DNA of 48,554 nt from positions 1-48,554 of the forward strand of contig CAMDFO010000032.1 in NCBI GenBank assembly GCA_945897515.1. Reading direction: 5' to 3'. How positions within the stretch are numbered: the first letter of the stretch is position 1; the number at the start of each line of letters is the position of its first letter. The stretch comes from Rhodoplanes serenus. Its GTDB lineage: Bacteria; Pseudomonadota; Alphaproteobacteria; Rhizobiales; Xanthobacteraceae. Under the pieces are notes generated by a model, which saw nothing but the letters and a program-made list of their open reading frames with translations, had not been told where the DNA came from and made no database searches. Below are positions 30,388 through 39,192 of the stretch, piece by piece. The position numbers were made by a program, and so were the translations under genes.

Positions 30388-31083
30388 ATGGCAATGATCG
30401 ATAAGGCCAAGAAGAGGACCGCAGTCCTCCTTCTCGTCATGGGCGCTGCGCTGGCGGGCTGCGCCGGCGGGACTCAGACCATCGAACCGGCGCCGGAAGC
30501 GAACCTGACGCCGCGGGACAAGAAGCTGCTGGCGAACGCGCCCTACGCGCAGGCCAGCATCCCTGAAGCCTATATGCGCCACATCGTGGACTATCACCGC
30601 AAGGAAGCGCCCGGCACGGTCGTGGTCGATCCCGATGCGCGCTACCTTTATTACGTGATGCCCGGCGGCAAGGCGATCCGTTACGGCGTGACCGTGGGCG
30701 AAGAGGCGCTGGTGTTCAGCGGCGTCGCCAAGGTCGGCCGCAAGGAAGAGTGGCCGTCGTGGACGCCGACGCAGAACATCAAGCAGCGGCTCGGCAACAT
30801 TCCGGACTTCGTCGCGCCCGGCCCGCACAATCCGATGGGCGCGCGCGGCCTCTATCTCTACACCGGCAACAAGGACACGCTGTATCGCATTCACGGCACC
30901 AACCAGCCGGAATACATCGGCTCGGCGATTTCCTCAGGCTGCATCCGCATGACAAACGAGGACGTGATCGACCTGTTCAACCGGGTGAAGATCGGTTCGT
31001 CGGTCGTGGTGCTGGCAGCGGGCCAGGGCGATTCGCCGTTCAATCCGCGTGTCGCCTTCGGGGCGATCGACCACAACATGTAA
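30388..31083 (+). CDS. L,D-transpeptidase (YkuD domain) lipoprotein
   Basis: A 231-residue lipoprotein. The signal ends with lipobox LAGC (Cys25). The YkuD catalytic motif is IHGTN (His168) ... SSGCIRMTNED (nucleophile Cys185). These enzymes form 3-3 cross-links in peptidoglycan or attach lipoproteins to it, in the periplasm. Length is normal for short LdtA-type enzymes. ATG 30388 or 30394 could be used. A clear terminator follows 23 bp after the stop. The extensin-like gene converges on it, so two envelope-related genes are neighbours. Confidence 0.94.
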   Translation: MAMIDKAKKRTAVLLLVMGAALAGCAGGTQTIEPAPEANLTPRDKKLLANAPYAQASIPEAYMRHIVDYHRKEAPGTVVVDPDARYLYYVMPGGKAIRYGVTVGEEALVFSGVAKVGRKEEWPSWTPTQNIKQRLGNIPDFVAPGPHNPMGARGLYLYTGNKDTLYRIHGTNQPEYIGSAISSGCIRMTNEDVIDLFNRVKIGSSVVVLAAGQGDSPFNPRVAFGAIDHNM

Positions 31084-31105
31084 TCGCGAACGCGAAACTA
31101 AATCG

Positions 31106-31144
31106 AAAAACGGCGTCGGGCTTGCCCGGCGCCGTTTTTGTTTG
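31106..31144 (+). terminator. Rho-independent terminator of the L,D-transpeptidase gene
   Basis: A stem AAAAACGGCGTCGGGC / GCCCGGCGCCGTTTTT (31106-31121 and 31124-31139, one G-U) is followed by TGTTTG. The A tract at its left makes it able to end the extensin-like transcript from the other side as well. Confidence 0.9.
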
Positions 31145-31170
31145 TGCACTTTCGTAGCTCGCCCCAGCCG

Positions 31171-32139
31171 CTAAATTCTGCTTCGGACCCGGCGCCTGTC
31201 GAGCCATGCAGGCCGCGGCTGCGGAAGCGGCACGTCGCCCGCCGCGATCGGCGCGATCTTGGATTCGGAAACCGCATCGGATGCCACCTCCGGCTTGGTC
31301 TCCACCTTGACCTCGAGTTTCGGCTCCGGTTTGGGCTCACGCACGTCCCACTGACACATCCGATAGCCGCGCGAGCGCTCGGCAAGATCCAGATGGATGT
31401 GAGTCTCGTGATAGCTGTCGGAGCCGGGCCCCAGCACGGTGGTGAAGCGGCCGCAGGCGGCGGTGCGGACCCGGTCACGAAAATCCTTCGGAACCTTGGG
31501 ATCGGTCAGATCGAAGACGTGACCGCTGGCGAGCCGGACGCTGCGGATGTCGAGTGCGTTGCCGCGCGCGTGCTCGGAGAGCTTGGCGCCGGCGACGCGG
31601 TTCCTGCCGCGGCATTCGTAGGAATCGTAGTTGGCGATCGCCTTCAGCGGCGAACCCAGCGCCAGCGCGGCCGGACCGATATCCTGCCGCACGAAGATCG
31701 CGAACGCTTCCGCCATGCCACAGCTGAGCGTGGTCGGACTGACCGCGACGAAAGTGTTGTCCGGCATCCGGACCGATTCGAGCCGCACCACGTCGCTGGC
31801 GCCGCATTCGCCGGGGCCCATCAGCACCGGCAGCGGCGTGAACTGCGCCATGGCCGACAGCCGCAGCTCGCAAGCCGACGGTCCCGCGACGGCGGGCGGA
31901 AACACCAGTCCCTGCAACTCGGGCGCAGGCGCGAGCGACAATGTGGGCGATGCCGGCTCGCCCGACGGCTGGATGGCAAGCCGCTCCTGCAGCGGGACCG
32001 GCCTCGGCCGCGGCAGCGGCGTTTCCGCAACAGCCACGTTCGCAAACATGCCTGCGGCCGCGCTCACAAGCGCAACAGCGAACAAGGCCATGCAGGGGAG
32101 AGGTCTCACCCGCCTCACATGCGGCGACGAATGCGGCAT
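31171..32139 (-). CDS. Extensin-like family protein (D-Ala-D-Ala carboxypeptidase-like, exported)
   Basis: A 322-residue protein. A signal peptide (core MALFAVALVSAAAGMFA, cleavage near AVA at about 38) is followed by a Pro-rich linker. The extensin-like C-terminal domain contains four or more cysteines. The motifs HARGNALDI and HETHIHLD look like the zinc-ligand pattern of LAS-type peptidases (H...D...H), so a peptidoglycan-related role is likely; this is inference from the fold. The C-terminal tail is Pro/Lys-rich. The frame is open upstream; ATG 32139 with AAGAA before it is chosen. Confidence 0.86.
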   Translation of the reverse strand: MPHSSPHVRRVRPLPCMALFAVALVSAAAGMFANVAVAETPLPRPRPVPLQERLAIQPSGEPASPTLSLAPAPELQGLVFPPAVAGPSACELRLSAMAQFTPLPVLMGPGECGASDVVRLESVRMPDNTFVAVSPTTLSCGMAEAFAIFVRQDIGPAALALGSPLKAIANYDSYECRGRNRVAGAKLSEHARGNALDIRSVRLASGHVFDLTDPKVPKDFRDRVRTAACGRFTTVLGPGSDSYHETHIHLDLAERSRGYRMCQWDVREPKPEPKLEVKVETKPEVASDAVSESKIAPIAAGDVPLPQPRPAWLDRRRVRSRI

Positions 32140-32229
32140 TTCTTGGAATCGCGCTGCTATCGAAGGACGCCGACGCCTGCCGATGCACACGAGGTTATCG
32201 ATTGCTGAACGCCGGCGCGGTACAGCCGG

Positions 32230-34689
32230 TCACCACGTGTAGCGCAGCGAGCCCGTGCCGGTGATGGTTTCCGATCCGCGGCCAAACTCGCCATCGATCT
32301 TGGCGCCCAGCGATATGCCCCGCGGCGTGCGGATTTCCATCCCCATCGAAGCCAGGACCAGATCGCTCGGCGGCTTGGCGCCGTTGACCGTAAAGCTGGA
32401 ACCCGGAAGCGCCTGGAAGGCGGCGGTGACGCTCGGTTCCGAGTTACGGTCGTGCGCCCACGCCAGACGGCCCCGTATGGTGACTTGCCCCATGCGGTAG
32501 GTATTGACCTTGTCGAACCCGGCACCGAGCTCGGTTCGCATCGCCATCGTCATGCGTCGATCGTAGCTGAGCGCGAAGGTCGACGAGCCCTGCGTCGCGA
32601 TCTCGGTGTAGGCCGGAACGCTGAACGCCTGGATTTGCAGCGCTGCATAGGGCGTGAAACCAACATTGCCCGCTGCGAAGCGCCGGCCGGATTCGATGCG
32701 GCCGCCCAAACTGTGCCCCGAGAACTCCGCCCCAAGCCGGTTGACCCCGCCCATCACCACCAGGCGGTCGGTGGACATCCGGTGCCAGGCGTAGGCCAGC
32801 GCGCTCGATACATAGGCGCCGTCGTTGCGGTGAGAGGCGTAGAGGCCAGCCTGCAGCGCTTCGCTTCGTCCGCCGCTCATGCCGTCGGCAAGCATCCAGG
32901 ACGTGTTGCCGCCGGCGAGCGCGAAGCCCACCACAGTATCCGGCGACATCCTATAATCCAGACCGGAAGCCACGCCGTTGGCGCGCATCGACATGTCGCC
33001 GCTTCCAACCAGTGTGGCATCGCCGTTGATCTTGTTGTGACCTCCGAAGGCCGATGCCCAAGTACCCCAGCGCCGATCGAACGCGCTCGCCTGCGCCAGG
33101 GCGTCCTTGCCCTTTGGATTGACCGCCGCATAGGCCGCAGCCGCCTCCGGCGACAACCGGCGCTCGGCCGCAAATCCGGTTGCCGGGCCGAATCCGCCGC
33201 CCAATGCGCCAAGACGGTTATCGACGAACGGATCGAGCATCATCGACAGGAACGGGCTCATCAGCCGGATGCCGGCTTGCGAGGTATGGGCGCGGACCTC
33301 ACCGGAGAGCATCGTCATTGCGGCCGCCAGCGTCGCGGGCGGGAGGAAGTACAGATCCTGAAATGCCGTCGGCAGCGTCGCGCCGGCAAGATACGCCCGG
33401 TCGATTCCGCCCGCGACGTTGCGCTGGTTCTGCGACGCGGTGGCGGGCAGGAACGGCGTGAGCGGCGCGGCATCGAGGACCAGATAGACATTCTGGGCGT
33501 CATAGGTGAGATGCGGGTTGGTCACCCACGGGCTGTTCGTGCTGAAGAAGGTGGGAGGGACGACGGTCGTGCTTGCGAATGTTCCGGTGACGGTGCCGAG
33601 GATCGAATTCAGCACCGTGTAGGTCCGGGGCTGGTAGCGTCCCACTTCCGGAGTCAGCACGACGGCGCTGCCAGCATTGATGGTCACGACGTTGGTGACC
33701 TGGGTGCGGTCGGCGGCGGTCGGCGACAGTTCGACCGAGTAGGTGCTGCCGTTGTTGAAGGTCAGGTCACCGGACACCACCATGGTGCCGATCGAGTTGC
33801 CGGGCGCCAGCGTGCCGGCATTGACGATGGTGGTGGCGACAGTGCCGGTGCCGCCGAGGGTGCCGCCGTTGACAGTCACGAGGCTTGAGTTGTCGATCGA
33901 GCCGTTCACCAGCAAGGTGCCGGCATTGACGGTGGTTGCCCCGGTGTAGGCATGCGTCGCGGTAAGCGTCGTGGCGCCGGCGCCATCCTGCGCGACCGCG
34001 CCCGAACCGGAGATCACCCCGGCGAAGGTGTAGGCGTTGGAACGGTTGAAGATCAGCGTCCCGTTGTTGGTCACATCCCCGACAATCGAGCCGGTGGCGC
34101 TTGCATTCCCGAGTTGCAGGGTGCCCGCAGAGACCGTGGTGCCGCCGGAATAGGTGTTGGTTCCCGACAGGATCAGCGTGCCGGTGCCCTGCTTCACCAG
34201 CGACCCACCGGTGCCCGAGATGACGCCACTGACTTCGGTTGAGGCATTGTTGCCGCCGGTGGTGAGCTGCTTGGCGCCGAGCGCATAATTGCCGGCGCCC
34301 GCAATCGAGCCGACCGTCGCCCCGGCCACGGAGATGCCCGAAATATCGAAACTGCTGCCGCCGTTGGTAACGAAGCTCGCTTGCACGCTGGATATGCCGC
34401 CGGCGTTGAAGGCGAAGTTTGTATTGCCGGTGATCGTGTAGTCGTAGTCCGGCGATGCGATGAATTGGATCTCGCCGATGCTGGTCGTGGCGCCCGACAT
34501 GATCGTGATGCTGGTGGGAAACGCCGTGAGTGTGAACGTGGCCGTGCCGTCCGGCACCAGCACCACGGTGTCCCAGTTGGCGGCGGTGGTCCATTGCCCG
34601 TCGAGCCCGAGCCCGGTCCAGATCGCGTCGAGCGCCTGTGCCGCACCGCCGCCGAGGCAGGTTCCAACCAGCAGCGCCGCCGCTGCCAA
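32230..34689 (-). CDS. Autotransporter (type V secretion) with beta-barrel domain; start uncertain
   Basis: An 819-residue reading. The N-terminal hydrophobic segment AAAALLVGTCLGGGAAQA is the end of a signal peptide. The passenger is rich in Gly/Thr/Asn, with autotransporter-associated repeats at about 164-195 (GTLILSGTNTYSGGTTVSAG) and 234-262. The last about 285 residues form the outer-membrane barrel ending in the aromatic LRYTW. It would display its passenger on the cell surface. The start is problematic: TTG 34689 has no basic n-region and no ribosome-binding site. The same frame continues upstream with RGPRRLH, ideal for a signal peptide, but meets TAA at 34801-34803 with no ATG, GTG or TTG between. 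See findings. Confidence 0.86.
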   Translation of the reverse strand: MAAAALLVGTCLGGGAAQALDAIWTGLGLDGQWTTAANWDTVVLVPDGTATFTLTAFPTSITIMSGATTSIGEIQFIASPDYDYTITGNTNFAFNAGGISSVQASFVTNGGSSFDISGISVAGATVGSIAGAGNYALGAKQLTTGGNNASTEVSGVISGTGGSLVKQGTGTLILSGTNTYSGGTTVSAGTLQLGNASATGSIVGDVTNNGTLIFNRSNAYTFAGVISGSGAVAQDGAGATTLTATHAYTGATTVNAGTLLVNGSIDNSSLVTVNGGTLGGTGTVATTIVNAGTLAPGNSIGTMVVSGDLTFNNGSTYSVELSPTAADRTQVTNVVTINAGSAVVLTPEVGRYQPRTYTVLNSILGTVTGTFASTTVVPPTFFSTNSPWVTNPHLTYDAQNVYLVLDAAPLTPFLPATASQNQRNVAGGIDRAYLAGATLPTAFQDLYFLPPATLAAAMTMLSGEVRAHTSQAGIRLMSPFLSMMLDPFVDNRLGALGGGFGPATGFAAERRLSPEAAAAYAAVNPKGKDALAQASAFDRRWGTWASAFGGHNKINGDATLVGSGDMSMRANGVASGLDYRMSPDTVVGFALAGGNTSWMLADGMSGGRSEALQAGLYASHRNDGAYVSSALAYAWHRMSTDRLVVMGGVNRLGAEFSGHSLGGRIESGRRFAAGNVGFTPYAALQIQAFSVPAYTEIATQGSSTFALSYDRRMTMAMRTELGAGFDKVNTYRMGQVTIRGRLAWAHDRNSEPSVTAAFQALPGSSFTVNGAKPPSDLVLASMGMEIRTPRGISLGAKIDGEFGRGSETITGTGSLRYTW

Positions 34690-35045
34690 ATGCAGCCGGC
34701 GCGGACCGCGCGCTACAAGGACTGCCGGTGGCTGCCGTTTGCCGTGCGATCGGCCGGGCGCGTGTTGCCCGCATTCCGGATAGCGCAGGATAGCCCCCTT
34801 TTACATCCGTCGCGGCGCTGCCATCGGTGTCGCCGCGCGGCGAGGACCAAGCGGGAGCGCTCGCGGACCACCCCGTGATGGCCGCCTTTGAACCTGGACT
34901 GTTGAGAAGGTCTCGCCTCGCAAAGCATTCGCGTGCGCGACGTCTGCGAAGCACGCCGATGCGCAACAAACCGCAACGAACCGGCGCAAGCAATCTGCGG
35001 ACTCGCCGGCAAGGCACTTGATCGAAACTGAAATGCGGAATGCGC

Positions 35046-35066
35046 GAATCAGTCTCGCGCTGATTC
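35046..35066. promoter_or_regulatory. Dyad with two GANTC sites
   Basis: GAATCAG and CTGATTC flank a 7-bp centre (TCTCGCG), followed by TTTT. Each arm holds a GANTC, the CcrM methylation target in alphaproteobacteria. It may be a regulator site or a weak terminator. Confidence 0.45.
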
Positions 35067-35073
35067 TTTTAGG

Positions 35074-35088
35074 TAAAGTTTTTGTTAA
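35074..35088 (-). promoter_or_regulatory. Near-consensus CtrA box
   Basis: On the minus strand TTAA-N7-TTTA followed by CC, one mismatch from the CtrA consensus TTAA-N7-TTAA. It lies upstream of the autotransporter, beside the GANTC cluster. A single match of this length could arise by chance. Confidence 0.35.
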
Positions 35089-35275
35089 TCGCTACGCCAA
35101 GTTGGCCAAGGACAAGTTTGAGATTCGCGTGTGGCGTTTTTGACTCACATTCAACGGCCGACGCGCGTTTATTGCGGCCAGAAACAGCCGGCCCCGAACC
35201 CGACGAGCAAGATTGATTCAAAAATCGCCTCGAACGGATTCGATTATTACCGGCCGCTTCGTTGGCGGCCGGCCG

Positions 35276-36121
35276 CTATTTGCTCCGGACGGTGGCGTCG
35301 TAATCCGGTGCTTCCTTCAGGAACCCGCGGTCGAGCATCCAGTCGACCTTCTCGTTGAACTCCGCGGCCCGGTAGCTCTGCACGCCGGTCAGTTCGGGCA
35401 TCATGCCGCCTGAGCGCAGCTCGGGCTTGATGTCGCGCAGCAGTTCCGCCCGCGAGCGGTCTTCATTTTCACGCAGCCATTCGACCGCGCGATTGAGCGC
35501 CCGGCGCAGCTTGGACGCAGTCTCCTCGTCCACGTCGTCGCCGGCGACGATGCCGCCACGCCAGCGCAACTCGGCTATCGGGCGGCAGCCGGCTTCGAGG
35601 GCGCGGCTGACCAGCGGCTCCATCAGCGCCGCGGCCTGCGTCTTGCCGGACAGCAGCGCGTCGAGCCGGTCGTTGGCGTGTTCGAGCTTGATGTCGTCGA
35701 ACGGAACGCCCGCGGCCTCCATCACCTCGATCGCGGCGTAGAACGTGCCGGCGTGCCAGGTCACCGCGATCGGCACATTGCGCAGATCGCTCAAGCTCCG
35801 GATGCCGGAATCCCCGCGGACCATGATCGCGCCGGTGCGCACCGTGGTGTCCAGGCCGATGATCTTGCCCTTGCCGAGCGACTGCACGCGCTCGATCGCG
35901 CCCCATTCGCACACCGGATAGACCTCCAGCGCGCCCTGCTGGAGCTGGGACTCTTTCCAGCGCTGCGAGAAGTCCTCGACCCGCCCGGCGACACCCTTGG
36001 GGTTGTCCTCGGTGTATTCGACGGTGAGCCCTTCGGCTGCAAAGAAGCCCTGCTCCACCGCCACCCGCCACGGCCGGTCGTGGGCGTTGCTGTCGCCTTG
36101 CAGACGGATGGTGCGCACCAT
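35276..36121 (-). CDS. NMT1/THI5-like (SsuA/NitT-type) binding protein lacking a signal peptide
   Basis: A 281-residue protein with the periplasmic-binding-protein-like II fold pattern: EQGFFAAEGLTVEY near the N-terminus, AIMVRGDSGIRSLSDLRNVPIAV in the middle, and a helical C-terminal region. Relatives bind sulfonates, nitrate or pyrimidine precursors for ABC transporters. The chosen ATG 36121 follows GAGAGGAA and starts MVRTIRLQGDSN with no export signal; upstream in-frame sequence is not signal-like either. No permease or ATPase genes adjoin. It may act in the cytoplasm, perhaps as an enzyme of the THI5-like type. It is divergent from the SolA-like oxidase gene. Confidence 0.78.
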   Translation of the reverse strand: MVRTIRLQGDSNAHDRPWRVAVEQGFFAAEGLTVEYTEDNPKGVAGRVEDFSQRWKESQLQQGALEVYPVCEWGAIERVQSLGKGKIIGLDTTVRTGAIMVRGDSGIRSLSDLRNVPIAVTWHAGTFYAAIEVMEAAGVPFDDIKLEHANDRLDALLSGKTQAAALMEPLVSRALEAGCRPIAELRWRGGIVAGDDVDEETASKLRRALNRAVEWLRENEDRSRAELLRDIKPELRSGGMMPELTGVQSYRAAEFNEKVDWMLDRGFLKEAPDYDATVRSK

Positions 36122-36192
36122 GAGAAAAATTCCTCTCGATTGTCGAGCACGACTATAAACGCCCGGACGAGGTGTCTCAATCGGGCTCGGCG

Positions 36193-37320
36193 ATGGCGCA
36201 ATTCGACGTGGCGGTGATCGGTCTCGGCGCAATGGGCAGCGCGGCGCTCGCGACCCTGGCGCGGCGCGGCGCGCGCGTGCTGGGGATCGAGCGGTTCGCG
36301 CCGGGCCACGACAACGGCTCCTCGCACGGCGGCACCCGCATCATCCGGCTCGGCTATTTCGAGCACCCGTCCTATGTGCCGCTGCTGCGCCGAACCTACG
36401 AGCTGTGGCGCGAACTGGAAGCGGCGAGCGGCAAGCGGCTGATGCACATCACCGGCATCGCCGAGATCGGTCCGCCGGATGGCGAGGTGATCGCCGGCAC
36501 CTTGCGGGCATCCCGGCAGCACGGCCTGCCGCACGAGGTGCTCGACGCGGCGGAAACGATGCGGCGGTTTCCGGCGTATCGGGTGCCGGCGGACTACGTC
36601 GGCGTGTTCCAGCCGGACGGCGGCTATCTTGCCGTGGAGCCCGCAATCGAGGCGCAGCTCGCGCTGGCGAAAGCCGCGGGCGCCGAAATTCACACCGGCA
36701 CGGCTGTGCGCCGTGTCACGCCGCATGCCGGCGGTATCCGCATCGAAACCGACCGCGGCAGCTTCGAAGCCGGCACCGCCGTCGTCGCGGCGGGGGCGTG
36801 GGTGAAGCAACTGCTGCCGGAGCTTCCCGTGGCGCTTCGCGTCACCCGTCAAGTCATGGCGTGGTTTGAGCCGATCGACGCCGCACCATTCGCCGACGGG
36901 CGGTTCCCGGTGTTCCTGCTCGAAAGCACGCACGGCGTGCACTACGGCTTCCCGCCGGACGGCGGCGGACGCGTCAAGATCGCCAAGCACCACGGCCGCA
37001 ACGAGCCGGTCGACCCGGATCGTGTCGATCGCGAAATTTCGGCCGCGGACGAAGCGCTGATCCGTCCCGCCCTCGCCGATCACATCCCGGCGGCGAACGG
37101 AACTCTGGCCGAGGCCAAGACCTGCCTCTACACCGTGACGCCGGACCACGATTTCATCATCGACCGGATGCCGGGCGCGCCGAACGTCATCGTCGCCTCG
37201 CCGTGCTCGGGCCACGGCTTCAAGTTTGCTCCCGTGCTCGGCGAGGTGCTGGCCGACATCGCGATGGACGGACGCACGCGGCACGATATTTCCCGCTTCG
37301 CGCTTGCGCGATTTGGATAA
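36193..37320 (+). CDS. N-methyl amino acid oxidase (SolA/monomeric sarcosine oxidase family)
   Basis: A 375-residue flavoprotein. The Rossmann FAD loop is VIGLGAMGSAAL (residues about 8-19). Cys311 in KTCLYTVTPDHDFIID is the cysteine that carries covalent FAD in monomeric sarcosine oxidase, and SGHGFKFAP follows as in the family. It would demethylate or oxidise an N-methyl amino acid to give formaldehyde (or an imine) and hydrogen peroxide. The substrate may be sarcosine, N-methyltryptophan or another. ATG 36193 is chosen, since the family starts just before the FAD loop. Confidence 0.93.
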   Translation: MAQFDVAVIGLGAMGSAALATLARRGARVLGIERFAPGHDNGSSHGGTRIIRLGYFEHPSYVPLLRRTYELWRELEAASGKRLMHITGIAEIGPPDGEVIAGTLRASRQHGLPHEVLDAAETMRRFPAYRVPADYVGVFQPDGGYLAVEPAIEAQLALAKAAGAEIHTGTAVRRVTPHAGGIRIETDRGSFEAGTAVVAAGAWVKQLLPELPVALRVTRQVMAWFEPIDAAPFADGRFPVFLLESTHGVHYGFPPDGGGRVKIAKHHGRNEPVDPDRVDREISAADEALIRPALADHIPAANGTLAEAKTCLYTVTPDHDFIIDRMPGAPNVIVASPCSGHGFKFAPVLGEVLADIAMDGRTRHDISRFALARFG

Positions 37321-37412
37321 CCGGATTCTCTGGCCGGCGTGTTATTTGAAATAGACATGGCTGCCCGCAAAGCCCATGCTCCAGAAGCAATTTCATGGTC
37401 ATAGAGGGCGAC

Positions 37413-38531
37413 ATGACAGACCTCAAGCGGCGCGACTTTCTCAAAGCTTCGGCGGCATTCGCGGCGGCATCCGCCGCCGGCGGTTTCGGCTGCGTCGAGA
37501 TCGCCAACGCGCAGGCGATCCAGGTTCCTACGATCGACAAGCTGACGATGCGCGTCCTGATCGATCAGGCGCACGATCAGTTCCTCCGCGGCAGCACGGT
37601 GAAGGGCGTCGTCCACGACGGCCCTGGGCCGGGCCGCAGCCCCGACGTCAAGAACGTCTTTCACAATCAGTGGGGACTGTCGCTGTACCTCGAAACCCGG
37701 CGCGCGGCCGAGCAGCGCACCATCCTGCTCGACTTCGGCTACACCGCCGAGGCGCTGGCCAACAACATCGGGCTGATGCGCGTCGACCCCGCGAAAATCC
37801 AGGCGATGATCATCAGCCACGGGCACTACGACCACTTCGGCGGCCTGCAAGGCTTCCTCGACAAGTACCGCAGCCTGCTGCCCGCCGACTTGAAGCTCTA
37901 CGCCGGCGGCGAGGATAATTTCTGCCAGCGGTTCTCGCGCGTCGCGACCACCGGCCAGTTCACCGACTTCGGTGTGCTCGACCGAAGGGAGCTTGCCAGG
38001 AAGAACGTCACGGTGGTGTTGTGCGAAACCCCGACCGTCATTGCCGACCACGCCTTCACCACCGGCAAGATCAAGCGCTCCGGCATCGAGCGGGTGCTGC
38101 CCAACAGCTTCGTCAAATTCGAGATCAAGGACGGGCTGGGCTGCAACGCGGGCCACTACACGCCGGCAGAACTGGCGGGGCAGACCGTTCCCGACGAACA
38201 CATCCACGAGCACGCCACCTGCTTCAACATCAGGGGCAAGGGTCTGGTGGTGATCAGCTCATGCGGCCATGTCGGCATTGTGAACTCGGTGCGACAGGCG
38301 CAGGAGGTGTCGGGGATTCAGAAGGTCCACGCCATCGTCGGCGGCTTCCATCTTGGGCCGGCTTCGCCCGATTACCTCAAGCAGGTCGTCGGGGAGATCA
38401 AGAAGCTGGAACCCGACGTTCTGATCCCAATGCACTGCAGCGGCCTCAATTTCCTGCTGGAGGCGCGTGCGCAGATGCCGGACAACGTCCTCAATACCTC
38501 GACCGGGAGCCGCCTGACCTTCAGCGCGTAA
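37413..38531 (+). CDS. Tat-exported metallo-beta-lactamase-fold hydrolase (COG1237-like)
   Basis: A 372-residue protein. A twin-arginine signal (KRRDFLKASAAF) directs folded export. The metal site HGHYDH (His136, His138, Asp140, His141) and later GHVG and HCSG histidines fit the MBL superfamily. The pattern LLDFGYTAEALANNI...ISHGHYDHFGGL resembles the COG1237 group, related to an enzyme of tetrahydromethanopterin synthesis, but the substrate is unknown. GAGGG is 4 bases before ATG 37413; an upstream ATG (37395) has no such site. The SCO gene starts 6 bp after its stop. Confidence 0.9.
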   Translation: MTDLKRRDFLKASAAFAAASAAGGFGCVEIANAQAIQVPTIDKLTMRVLIDQAHDQFLRGSTVKGVVHDGPGPGRSPDVKNVFHNQWGLSLYLETRRAAEQRTILLDFGYTAEALANNIGLMRVDPAKIQAMIISHGHYDHFGGLQGFLDKYRSLLPADLKLYAGGEDNFCQRFSRVATTGQFTDFGVLDRRELARKNVTVVLCETPTVIADHAFTTGKIKRSGIERVLPNSFVKFEIKDGLGCNAGHYTPAELAGQTVPDEHIHEHATCFNIRGKGLVVISSCGHVGIVNSVRQAQEVSGIQKVHAIVGGFHLGPASPDYLKQVVGEIKKLEPDVLIPMHCSGLNFLLEARAQMPDNVLNTSTGSRLTFSA

Positions 38532-38537
38532 AGGACG

Positions 38538-39167
38538 GTGAGCAAGACACTCCTCGCACTGGGATTTGCCGGCGGCATCGCAGCCGCTGCCGCCGGCTGG
38601 CTGCTCTGGCCGCAGCACGCTCCGCCGCGGTCGGCCGCGGAGCTGATGGACGTGCTGATGTGGAATCGCGAGCCGGTCGGCGGACCGTTCGCGCTCGTCG
38701 ACCACAACGGACAGCCACGCACGGATGCCGATTTCCGCGGCAAACTGATGCTGATCTATTTCGGCTTCACGTTCTGCTCGGACGTATGCCCAACCGACCT
38801 GCAATCGATCGCGGGCGCGCTGGACAAGCTCGGACCTGCATCCGAAACCATCCAGCCGCTGTTCATCACTGTCGATCCGCAAAAAGACACACCGGAGCAG
38901 CTCAAGGAATACGTCCGGCTGTTCCACCCTCGGCTGATCGGCCTCACCGGCGATGCCCGGCAAATCCGCCGGCTGACCGAGGCCTACAAGGTCTATTACG
39001 CCAAGACCCAGCCGGCGAAACCCGCCGACCGGGGCATCGATCACACCGGTTATGTCTATCTGATGGGCCGCACCGGCGAGTATCTCGGCTTTTTCCCGCC
39101 CGACACATCGACCGATCGCATGATCGAGATCATCCGCCCGCATGTGACGGCGCTGTCGCAACGCTGA
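38538..39167 (+). CDS. SCO1/SenC-family copper chaperone/thioredoxin-like protein
   Basis: A 209-residue protein anchored by one N-terminal helix (LLALGFAGGIAAAAAGWLLW). The thioredoxin-fold copper site is CSDVCP (Cys80, Cys84) with the third ligand His169 in GIDHTGY. SCO proteins deliver copper or reducing power for cytochrome oxidase CuA assembly on the periplasmic side. GTG 38538 starts 6 bp after the preceding stop, with AAGGA overlapping that region, so it is probably co-translated with the MBL gene. No cytochrome oxidase genes are in the window. Confidence 0.93.
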   Translation: MSKTLLALGFAGGIAAAAAGWLLWPQHAPPRSAAELMDVLMWNREPVGGPFALVDHNGQPRTDADFRGKLMLIYFGFTFCSDVCPTDLQSIAGALDKLGPASETIQPLFITVDPQKDTPEQLKEYVRLFHPRLIGLTGDARQIRRLTEAYKVYYAKTQPAKPADRGIDHTGYVYLMGRTGEYLGFFPPDTSTDRMIEIIRPHVTALSQR

Positions 39168-39192
39168 GTCCGTCTGTGCTAATCAGACGTCC

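Larger units (their letters stand above)
34690..35275. other. Long intergenic region upstream of the autotransporter
   Basis: About 585 bp without a convincing gene. A minus-strand frame at 34801-34989 (62 codons) is in phase with the autotransporter and separated from it by one TAA; its start MRRFVAVCCASACF is signal-like but unsupported. 35040-35260 is AT-richer than the rest of the window. It holds a perfect dyad (35046), five GANTC sites, a near-CtrA box (35074-35088) and a GC-rich hairpin at about 35250-35274 after the downstream gene's stop. Confidence 0.55.

Noticed and set aside
34801..34989. A 62-codon signal-like ORF upstream of the autotransporter
   Set aside because: It lacks a ribosome-binding site and a recognisable mature domain. 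It is mentioned only because it shares the autotransporter frame.
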